Shown here piece by piece: positions 16,672-23,100 of a DNA stretch of 23,100 bases. Numbering within the stretch: the first letter of the stretch is position 1; every line of letters begins with the position of its first letter. The notes beneath the pieces were generated by a model. That model did not search any database. It worked only from the letters and a program-made list of their open reading frames with translations, and was not told the origin of the DNA. Origin of the DNA: Cellvibrionales bacterium UBA4435 (GTDB lineage Bacteria > Pseudomonadota > Gammaproteobacteria > Pseudomonadales > Porticoccaceae); assembly GCA_002390525.1 (NCBI GenBank), contig DGPR01000049.1, positions 105,178 to 128,277 on the forward strand, in the 5' to 3' direction. The position numbers and the translations under genes were made by a program.

Positions 16672-19600
16672 CTACATATTTCTTCTGTAAAGACCACCAA
16701 TTTCGTAAAGAGCTGAGCTTAATTGCCCTAAAGAGTTAAATTTAGCTGCCTCCATAAGACAGCTAAATATATTTTCTTGATTTAATGCCGCTAGCTTTAG
16801 GTTAGCAATTGACTCTTCAGCAACATCTTTATTCAGGATGACATATGCTTTCAATGCATCAACTTGTAGTTGCTTTTCTTTATCATCAGATCTTGCAAGT
16901 TCGCGCCCTTCTATAATTTCTTTTTCCTCTTCATTTGGAAGAAAAGTATTTATGCCAATCAATGGCAAGCTACCATCATACTTTTTATGCTCATAAACCA
17001 TACTTTCTTCTTGAATTTTTCCTCTCTGATACATAGTTTCCATTGCGCCAAGCACTCCTCCACGTTCCGAGATTCTGTCAAATTCATCATAGACCGCTTC
17101 TTCTAATAAGTCGGTCAACTGTTCAACCACAAAAGACCCTTGCCATGGATTTTCACAAAAATTTAAACCAAATTCACGATTGATTATTAATTGTATTGCC
17201 ATAGCACGACGAACTGATTCTGATGTTGGTGTAGTAATAGCTTCGTCATAAGCATTAGTGTGTAAACTATTCGTATTATCAAATATTGCATATAAAGCTT
17301 GAAGGGTCGTACGAATATCATTGAAGCTCATTTCTTGTGCATGCAAACTTCGACCAGATGTCTGAATATGATATTTAAGCATCTGGCTACGTGGGCTAGC
17401 ATCATATCTTTCCTTCATCGCTCTAGCCCAAATACGACGAGCAACTCTGCCCATCACAGCATATTCAGGATCCATCCCATTAGAAAAGAAAAAACTGAAA
17501 TTTGATACAAAATCATCTATTTTCATTCCCCTCGATAGATAATACTCTACTAGAGTAAATCCATTTGATAGAGTAAATGCTAACTGCGAAATCGGGTTAG
17601 CACCTGCTTCAGCGATATGATAACCGCTTACTGAAACACTATAATAATTGGATATTTTATTTTTAATAAAATATTCTTGCACATCACCCATCATCCGCAT
17701 CGCAAAATTTGTAGAAAAAATACAAGTATTTTGTGCTTGATCCTCTTTGAGAATGTCGGCTTGCACAGTTCCGCGAACTGACGTTAGGGCTACTTCTTTT
17801 ATTTTAGAATAAATTTTACCCTCTACCAATCTATCGCCAGTAATTCCGAGCAAAGCTAGGCCTAATTGATTATGGCCGTCTGGAAGCTTTCCTTTATAAG
17901 TAGGCCTCTCTTTACCTTTGAAAAAATTCTGTATTTTAAGCTCAGCTTCAGCCCATAAATCATTTTCTTTAAGATAAATTTCAACTTGTTGATCAATTAC
18001 AGCATTCATAAAAAAAGCTAGAATCATTGGTGCTGGGCCATTTATAGTCATAGATACTGAGGTTTTTGAGGAGCATAGATCAAAACCGGAATAGAGTTTT
18101 TTCATATCATCTAATGTGGCAATTGAGACTCCAGAATTACCAATTTTTCCCCATATATCAGGACGCACATCTGGGTCCGCTCCGTAAAGTGTTACGGAGT
18201 CAAAAGCTGTTGAAAGACGAATAGCTGGTAAACCACTTGATACATAATGGAATCTACGATTTGTCTTTTCCGGGGTGCCCTCACCAGCAAACATCCTTGA
18301 GGGATCCTCTCCTATCCTACGATATGAAAAAACACCAGCTGTATACGGATAGTTACCTGGTAAATTTTCGGATAATAAAAATTTCAAAATTTCGCCCCAA
18401 TCTCTATACTTAGGAGCTGCAACCTTTGGAATTTTTAGTTGACTTAAAGAGGTTGTATAATTGTCGCCTTTGATATCCTTACCTCTTACAGAATAAGAAT
18501 ATTTGTCTGATTCAACTGCTGATTTTCTTTCTGTCCATTCATGAATGATTTTTTTTGATTCCATCGTCATTTTGGTAATGGCATATTGATACGTTGCACG
18601 CAATTTACTGAGAGTTTTATCAGAATTTTTTTGGATTAACTGAGATTCTGAATACTTCTCTAGAGGACTTGGAAGCATCTCATCTTTTAGTTTTTTTAAC
18701 ATGGAATAAGCCTGATAAGCTTCAGATGCAAGTTCAGATTGAGCTTTATTTTTTTTACAAATCTGTCGCCCATTCTCACTAATATCAGAGAGGTAACGTA
18801 CTCTATTTTCAGGAATAAGTGCAATCGATTTTGAATGAATAAAAGTACTATCTTTTTTAGGAACCCAGACTTTTTTATCCAATTTCTTTTTACGAGCAAT
18901 GAGTCTGCACAGATTATAAAAAGCATAACTTAACCCAGGATCATTAAATTGGTTAGCAATGACTGGGTAGACTGGTATTTCGGTATCTAACAAATCAAAT
19001 TTATTATGATTTCTTCGCCACTGCTTTCGTATATCGCGCAGAGCGTCTGCTGAGCCTCTTTTTTCATACTTATTTAAAATGACTATATCTGCATAATCGA
19101 CCATATCTATTTTTTCTAGCTGAGTAGCTGCACCGTAATCTCCAGTCATTATATAAATTGATAGATCAACAAAATCGACTATCTGAGAATCGCTTTGACC
19201 AATACCGGCTGTCTCAATGAGTATCAAGTCATAACCTACTGATCTTAAATATATAGATATATCTTCTAAGACTTCATTGGTTGCCAAATGTTGTCGTCTT
19301 GTTGCCATAGATCTCATAAATATTTTTGGAGAAGAAAGGCTATTCATTCTTATCCTGTCACCTAACAACGCTCCTCCTGTTTTTCGCCGAGTAGGGTCTA
19401 CAGCTAAAACTGCTATACGGATATCTGGTCTATTTCTTAAAAATCTCTCTAAGAGCTCATCAATAACACTACTCTTACCTGCTCCACCAGTACCAGTAAT
19501 ACCTATTACTGGTGTCTCACAAATAAACTCTTTCCATTTAGTTTTTAACTCATTTAATGTATCTGCTGGGATAACTCTATTTTCTATAGCAGAGATAGTT

Positions 19601-20127
19601 TGAGAAATTTTAAACTCGTTATTTATATCTTGTTTAATATATCTCTCATAATGGTCATCAACGCATATTTTAGTTCTCTTATCAGTTGAACCGGCTCTCA
19701 CAATTTGAAATAAATCGTCTATCATTCCAATAAGACCCATTTTCATACCTTGTTCGGGATGATAGATGCGACTAACGCCGGCAGATTCAAGAATATTGAT
19801 TTCTTCAAGTGTGATGGTGCCGCCACCGCCGCCAAAAACTTTAATATGTTCTGCCCCATATTCTTTTAGTAAATCCAATAAGTATGTGAAGTATTCCATA
19901 TGCCCACCCTGATAGGAGCTTATGGCGATAGCGTCGACATCCTCCTGAATAGCGGCACGAACGACCTCACATACACTTCTGTTGTGGCCTAAATGAACTA
20001 CTTCGGCACCCTTTGATTGAATTAATCTTCGAATCACATTTATAGCAGCATCATGCCCATCAAAAAGAGAGGCAGCTGTAACAAAACGAAGTGTTCTAGA
20101 GGTTTCGTTTTCTTTTTTTCCAACCAT
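16672..20127 (-). CDS. icmF: Fused isobutyryl-CoA mutase IcmF (B12 domain, G-protein chaperone, mutase)
   Basis: IcmF rearranges the carbon skeleton of isobutyryl-CoA to butyryl-CoA with adenosylcobalamin and carries its own GTPase chaperone. Some members also act on isovaleryl/pivalyl-CoA. The protein is 1151 residues. A B12-binding domain (about 10-145) has the cobalt-ligand motif DGHD (H25), SSYQGGH and FGGGGG. A MeaB-like G domain (about 205-410) has Walker A GTGGAGKS (212-219), ETAGIGQSD (305-313) and NKYE (352-355), with glutamate as usual in IcmF. The mutase barrel starts near 590. F600 (TAGVFSYRR) and Q799 (ILKEDQAQNT) replace the Tyr and Arg that methylmalonyl-CoA mutase uses for the carboxylate, so a non-carboxylated acyl-CoA is the likely substrate. 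The ATG at 20127 is preferred over a GTG at 20136. No separate meaB or mutase subunit gene is nearby. Confidence 0.94.
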   Translation of the reverse strand: MVGKKENETSRTLRFVTAASLFDGHDAAINVIRRLIQSKGAEVVHLGHNRSVCEVVRAAIQEDVDAIAISSYQGGHMEYFTYLLDLLKEYGAEHIKVFGGGGGTITLEEINILESAGVSRIYHPEQGMKMGLIGMIDDLFQIVRAGSTDKRTKICVDDHYERYIKQDINNEFKISQTISAIENRVIPADTLNELKTKWKEFICETPVIGITGTGGAGKSSVIDELLERFLRNRPDIRIAVLAVDPTRRKTGGALLGDRIRMNSLSSPKIFMRSMATRRQHLATNEVLEDISIYLRSVGYDLILIETAGIGQSDSQIVDFVDLSIYIMTGDYGAATQLEKIDMVDYADIVILNKYEKRGSADALRDIRKQWRRNHNKFDLLDTEIPVYPVIANQFNDPGLSYAFYNLCRLIARKKKLDKKVWVPKKDSTFIHSKSIALIPENRVRYLSDISENGRQICKKNKAQSELASEAYQAYSMLKKLKDEMLPSPLEKYSESQLIQKNSDKTLSKLRATYQYAITKMTMESKKIIHEWTERKSAVESDKYSYSVRGKDIKGDNYTTSLSQLKIPKVAAPKYRDWGEILKFLLSENLPGNYPYTAGVFSYRRIGEDPSRMFAGEGTPEKTNRRFHYVSSGLPAIRLSTAFDSVTLYGADPDVRPDIWGKIGNSGVSIATLDDMKKLYSGFDLCSSKTSVSMTINGPAPMILAFFMNAVIDQQVEIYLKENDLWAEAELKIQNFFKGKERPTYKGKLPDGHNQLGLALLGITGDRLVEGKIYSKIKEVALTSVRGTVQADILKEDQAQNTCIFSTNFAMRMMGDVQEYFIKNKISNYYSVSVSGYHIAEAGANPISQLAFTLSNGFTLVEYYLSRGMKIDDFVSNFSFFFSNGMDPEYAVMGRVARRIWARAMKERYDASPRSQMLKYHIQTSGRSLHAQEMSFNDIRTTLQALYAIFDNTNSLHTNAYDEAITTPTSESVRRAMAIQLIINREFGLNFCENPWQGSFVVEQLTDLLEEAVYDEFDRISERGGVLGAMETMYQRGKIQEESMVYEHKKYDGSLPLIGINTFLPNEEEKEIIEGRELARSDDKEKQLQVDALKAYVILNKDVAEESIANLKLAALNQENIFSCLMEAAKFNSLGQLSSALYEIGGLYRRNM

Positions 20128-20183
20128 ATTAACCACTTATTTTGTATAAATTACCTAACGCCTCACTACAGGCATTGACATTG

Positions 20184-20354
20184 TTATTTCTCAATCGTTT
20201 CTATTATAAAATTAAGTTTATTAAGAAAAAATATCACTCTTGATCCATTAAAAGCCTTTGCAGGTTTTGCTGGACTAAGGGGCATATTTTTATTTTTACG
20301 TAGTCTTGAAATATCATAACCACTTGAAGCAGGTAAATCCTGAGTTGAAATCAT
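20184..20354 (-). CDS. Possible small protein or gene remnant upstream of icmF
   Basis: A 56-residue frame starts at ATG 20354 and ends at TAA 20184, 56 bases before the icmF ATG and on the same strand. The protein begins MISTQDLPASSGYDISRLRK, is lysine- and serine-rich, and has a short hydrophobic patch (RVIFFLNKLNFII) near its end. The frame stays open for another 20 codons upstream of the ATG without a usable start, which would also fit the tail of a decayed gene. There is no clear Shine-Dalgarno, and I recognise no family. It could be chance. Confidence 0.25.
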   Translation of the reverse strand: MISTQDLPASSGYDISRLRKNKNMPLSPAKPAKAFNGSRVIFFLNKLNFIIETIEK

Positions 20355-20427
20355 TTTTGAAGTCCATCGCGATTGAATATAGTTCTTAGTTTCGTTGAAA
20401 GTTGCAGAGTCGTCAATTTAAAAAGAA

Positions 20428-20447
20428 CCCCTACCTGAAACTGGCAA
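20428..20447. repeat. Direct repeat copy 1 (icmF-ettA spacer)
   Basis: This copy shares CCCCTACCTGAAACTG followed by G/A and CAA with the copy at 20502-20521: 19 of 20 bases are identical. The copies are 74 bases apart start to start, which is not a multiple of three, so the repeat is not explained by repeated protein sequence. Confidence 0.7.
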
Positions 20448-20501
20448 ACTAAATCTAATCTATAAACATCTAAATTATCAAAAGAAACTATCACGCAGAA
20501 G

Positions 20502-20521
20502 CCCCTACCTGAAACTGACAA
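20502..20521. repeat. Direct repeat copy 2 (icmF-ettA spacer)
   Basis: Second copy of the 20-base repeat, with one mismatch to 20428-20447. The two are separated by a 54-base unrelated AT-rich segment. Reading the minus strand, similarity continues past the GGGG into (C)TTCT with a one-base indel. Confidence 0.7.
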
Positions 20522-20595
20522 TATTGTGTTTACTTAACAGGTGCTTTCAAAAAAAGAGCGGTTATATCGTTATAAAAAGTTAGGTTGTATAATCA

Positions 20596-20623
20596 GTCAC
20601 AGAAATAATAAAAGCTTTATAAT
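20596..20623 (+). promoter_or_regulatory. Candidate ettA promoter
   Basis: GTCACA (20596-20601, 4 of 6 to the -35 consensus), a 16-base spacer and a perfect TATAAT (20618-20623) lie about 56 bases upstream of the ettA start. A second TATAAT at 20588-20593 has no convincing -35. Confidence 0.45.
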
Positions 20624-20678
20624 AGTGGTCAGTCTTAATTTATTGACTATTGATATCAAATAATAAAGGGGTTATAGC

Positions 20679-22343
20679 GTGGCGCAGTATGTTTACACAA
20701 TGAATCGAGTAAGTAAGATTGTGCCGCCTAAGCGTGAGATTCTGAAAGATATCTCTTTGTCATTTTTTCCTGGAGCTAAAATTGGCGTGCTTGGTTTAAA
20801 TGGGTCAGGTAAATCATCTCTTCTAAATATCATGTCAGGGCTTGATACGGATATTCAGGGCGAAGCTACGCCAATGCCAAATATTAAAATAGGCTACCTC
20901 TGTCAAGAACCCTATCTTAATAATGATAAAAATGTGCGTGAAAATGTTGAGGAAGGTATTCTAGAAGCAGTAGAGGCTCTAAAAGAGCTTGAGCAAATCT
21001 ATGTTGATTATGCTGAGCCAGATGCAGACTTTGATAAGCTTGCCAAACGACAAGGGCAATTAGAGGATATCATTGAACACTGGGATGCACATAATATAGA
21101 TAGCCAACTAAGTATTGCAGCTGATGCCTTAAGACTTCCACCCTGGGATTCAGATGTATCGTTACTATCAGGTGGTGAAAGAAGGAGAGTTGCATTATGT
21201 AAACTGCTTATTTCTAAACCCGACATGATATTGCTTGATGAGCCCACAAACCATTTGGATGCAGAATCTGTATATTGGTTAGAAAAATTTCTAGAAGAAT
21301 TTTCAGGTACTGTTGTTGCTGTAACTCATGATAGATACTTTCTTGATAATGTTGCTGGTTGGATTTTGGAGCTTGATAGAGGCCATGGTATACCTTATGA
21401 GGGCAACTACACAAACTGGCTTGAAACAAAAGAAGCGCGACTTGATATAGAAAAAAAACAAGAAGATGCTCGTCAGCGTACAATAAAAAACGAATTGGAA
21501 TGGGTGAGGCAGAATCCAAAAGGCCGTCATACTAAAAATAAAGCTCGATTAGCTCGTTTTGAAGAAATGAATTCGCAAGAGTTTCAGAGTCGTAATGAAA
21601 CAAACGAAATCTATATACCCCCGGGCCCTAGGCTTGGGGAAAATGTTATTTCTTTTGATAATGTAAGCAAGAGTTTTGGTGACCAACTATTAATCGATAA
21701 TTTATCTCTTAAAATTCCCAAGGGATCAATTGTTGGTGTAGTTGGAGGAAATGGTGCTGGAAAATCTACACTTTTTAAAATGATCTGTGGTTTAGAAGAT
21801 CCTGACAGCGGTAATATTTCTATTGGTGAAACAGTTAAGCTCGCATTTGTTGATCAAAGCAGAGAAAATCTTGATGACAACCAGAGTGTATGGGAGGCGA
21901 TCTCAGATAAAAAAGATATACTAAAAATTGGAAATTACGAAATATCTTCAAGGGCATATGCTGGAAGGTTTAACTTTAAAGGCAATGATCAACAAAAAAA
22001 AGTTATGGAGTTATCTGGCGGTGAGAGAGGCAGGTTACATCTAGGAATAACTCTAAAACAAGGAGCCAATGTATTACTATTAGATGAACCCTCAAATGAT
22101 TTAGATATTGAAACACTTAGAGCGTTAGAAGAGGCTATCCAAAATTTTCCCGGCTGTGTTCTTGTTATATCACATGACCGTTGGTTTTTAGACAGAATTT
22201 CAACACATATCTTAGCCTATGAAGGTAACAGTGAGATCAAATTTTTTGAGGGGAATTATAGTGAATACCACGAGGATCGTAGCAAACAAAAAGGCTCTGA
22301 ATCAGAGCCTAAACGGATAAAGTATAAGAGATTGAAACGGTAA
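20679..22343 (+). CDS. ettA: Energy-dependent translational throttle protein EttA (ABC-F ATPase)
   Basis: EttA binds the ribosomal E site and gates the first peptide bonds according to the ATP/ADP ratio. The protein is 554 residues, one shorter than in E. coli. Two ABC domains have Walker A GLNGSGKSS (39-47) and GGNGAGKST (356-364), signatures LSGGERRR and LSGGERGR, and Walker B glutamates E188 and E470, the same numbers as in E. coli. The P-site tRNA-interaction linker follows the first domain and contains WVRQNPKGRHTKNKARL (275-291). The start is GTG, supported by AGGGG seven bases upstream (20667-20671). It has no membrane domain. It is convergent with the HA-repeat gene, and its last codons overlap that gene's probable terminator. 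Confidence 0.96.
   Translation: MAQYVYTMNRVSKIVPPKREILKDISLSFFPGAKIGVLGLNGSGKSSLLNIMSGLDTDIQGEATPMPNIKIGYLCQEPYLNNDKNVRENVEEGILEAVEALKELEQIYVDYAEPDADFDKLAKRQGQLEDIIEHWDAHNIDSQLSIAADALRLPPWDSDVSLLSGGERRRVALCKLLISKPDMILLDEPTNHLDAESVYWLEKFLEEFSGTVVAVTHDRYFLDNVAGWILELDRGHGIPYEGNYTNWLETKEARLDIEKKQEDARQRTIKNELEWVRQNPKGRHTKNKARLARFEEMNSQEFQSRNETNEIYIPPGPRLGENVISFDNVSKSFGDQLLIDNLSLKIPKGSIVGVVGGNGAGKSTLFKMICGLEDPDSGNISIGETVKLAFVDQSRENLDDNQSVWEAISDKKDILKIGNYEISSRAYAGRFNFKGNDQQKKVMELSGGERGRLHLGITLKQGANVLLLDEPSNDLDIETLRALEEAIQNFPGCVLVISHDRWFLDRISTHILAYEGNSEIKFFEGNYSEYHEDRSKQKGSESEPKRIKYKRLKR
22284..22310 (-). terminator. Rho-independent terminator for the HA-repeat gene, inside ettA
   Basis: AGGCTCTG (22292-22299) and CAGAGCCT (22303-22310) form a perfect 8-bp GC-rich stem with a 3-base loop. 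On the minus strand it is followed at once by TTTTGTTT. It sits 55 bases after the stop of the minus-strand gene at 22365-23081. In the plus direction no T-tract follows, so it should act on the minus strand only. The same bases encode the C-terminal residues of EttA (around GSESEP). Confidence 0.75.
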
Positions 22344-22364
22344 AATAATTTTTATTGAAAGATA

Positions 22365-23081
22365 CTAATCATTTTTTCTGTAAAGATGTAAATGTAATGG
22401 CTCTCCTGATTCAGGAGTCCAATCAAATCCTACTGAATCTAGCTTCAGCATCTTTTCTTCGGTCAACCAACTGTAAACCATATCTATGCGCTGTTTAATC
22501 ACCCACTGGCCTAAAGCTAACTCACCCGTTATTGACTCTTCATCAGTCACATAATCACTTGGGACTAAACAATCGCCATGTTCTTGCTTATATAGCTCTA
22601 AAGCAGCAAAGGCTCTTTTCCAATCATACTCGCGAAGATCCCAAACATAATCTACCGTGCAAAGTCTTTGATATTTTTCTCTTGGATAATTACCCTCTGT
22701 AAGCCTTTGGGCTCTGGCAAAATCACCCAACTCATAATGCTCACCTTCTGTAAGATAATTTTCGGGAACTAAACTATCGCCAAATTGTTCTCTATATTTT
22801 TGTAATTCGGCAAAACCTTTTTCCCAATGAGGCTCATGTGGATCCCATACAAATTTTAATTCATCCAATCGATTAATTTGATCTTCTGTTAAAAGTCCAT
22901 TAGCTCGATCTTGGCGTAATTTAAGCAGCCAAAAACCTAATGTGAACCCGTCGTCAGTTGAATAAAATTGAGGCACTAAGGTATTAGTATGCTCCTTTTT
23001 ATAATCCGCTAAATGCTGATAAGCCTCATCCCATGGTGTACTTTCTGTTTCTTTTAATTTTTGAGCTAAATCTTTATACAT
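22365..23081 (-). CDS. Stand-alone protein of three helicase-associated (HA) repeats
   Basis: The 238-residue protein consists almost wholly of three tandem copies of the helicase-associated domain, bounded by conserved tryptophans at about 17-79, 86-147 and 154-221. Each repeat follows the pattern W...L..Y...H/G..LVP..Y......LG.......R...L...K...L....F.W. The family is usually found C-terminal to superfamily II helicases and is thought to contact nucleic acid. Here there is no helicase domain, signal peptide or membrane segment. It is acidic and rich in aromatic residues. The ATG has a purine-rich AAGAAG upstream. It is probably monocistronic with its own terminator; the upstream neighbour is beyond the window. 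Its function is unknown. Confidence 0.85.
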   Translation of the reverse strand: MYKDLAQKLKETESTPWDEAYQHLADYKKEHTNTLVPQFYSTDDGFTLGFWLLKLRQDRANGLLTEDQINRLDELKFVWDPHEPHWEKGFAELQKYREQFGDSLVPENYLTEGEHYELGDFARAQRLTEGNYPREKYQRLCTVDYVWDLREYDWKRAFAALELYKQEHGDCLVPSDYVTDEESITGELALGQWVIKQRIDMVYSWLTEEKMLKLDSVGFDWTPESGEPLHLHLYRKND

Positions 23082-23100
23082 AATCTTTTTCTTCTTAGTT

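Larger units (their letters stand above)
20128..20678. other. Divergent icmF-ettA intergenic region
   Basis: This is the only long non-coding stretch in the window, about 550 bases. It holds a minus-strand small reading frame (20184-20354), a second minus-strand frame that overlaps its start, a direct repeat (20428-20447 and 20502-20521) and the ettA promoter and ribosome-binding site at the right end. I see no tRNA-like or riboswitch-like structure in it. Confidence 0.6.

Noticed and set aside
20428..20521. CRISPR array
   Set aside because: There are only two repeat copies, the 54-base gap is long for a spacer, and there is no cas gene.
20429..20583. Plus-strand open stretch across the repeat region
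   Set aside because: It has no ATG near its beginning and no ribosome-binding site, it lies antisense to another weak frame, and the peptide is not recognisable.

Overview
This 23.1-kb window is low-GC chromosomal DNA from a gammaproteobacterium. The gene order supports this: glnA-glnL-glnG, then a yibN-type rhodanese divergent from gpmI-envC, and the block nrdR-ribD-ribE-ribBA-ribH-nusB-thiL-pgpA-ribA. From memory, Pseudomonas and E. coli have similar neighbourhoods. The short spacers, low GC and a solitary helicase-associated-domain protein fit a marine, somewhat streamlined lineage, but the genus cannot be named from the sequence alone.

Layout. (1) 1-4151, plus strand: nitrogen control. 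A near-consensus sigma-54 promoter lies upstream of glnA, and the sensor kinase NtrB and the sigma-54 activator NtrC follow. A strong hairpin, with a possible competing fold, separates glnA from glnL. (2) 4170-7457: a membrane-anchored rhodanese-fold protein on the minus strand, divergent from gpmI (glycolysis) and envC (septal amidase activator). (3) 7562-15146, minus strand: a block ending in hisF that holds all five riboflavin-pathway enzymes (RibA, RibB, RibD, RibH, RibE) together with NrdR, NusB, ThiL and PgpA. The RibB protein carries a C-terminal RibA-like domain that has lost its zinc ligands, and a separate intact RibA is present. (4) 15270-20127, minus strand: glyA and a B12-dependent fused acyl-CoA mutase (IcmF). 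(5) 20128-20678: a 550-bp divergent intergenic region with a direct repeat, two small overlapping reading frames and the ettA promoter. (6) 20679-23081: the ribosome-associated ABC-F ATPase EttA, convergent with a protein made of three helicase-associated (HA) repeats. The HA gene's probable terminator lies inside the ettA coding sequence.

Most of the window is conserved housekeeping DNA. The least explained parts are the HA-repeat protein, the icmF-ettA intergenic region, the glnA-glnL leader, and the palindrome at the nrdR-rib promoter. I found no mobile element, CRISPR array, tRNA or rRNA, and nothing I can defend as a wholly new multi-gene system.
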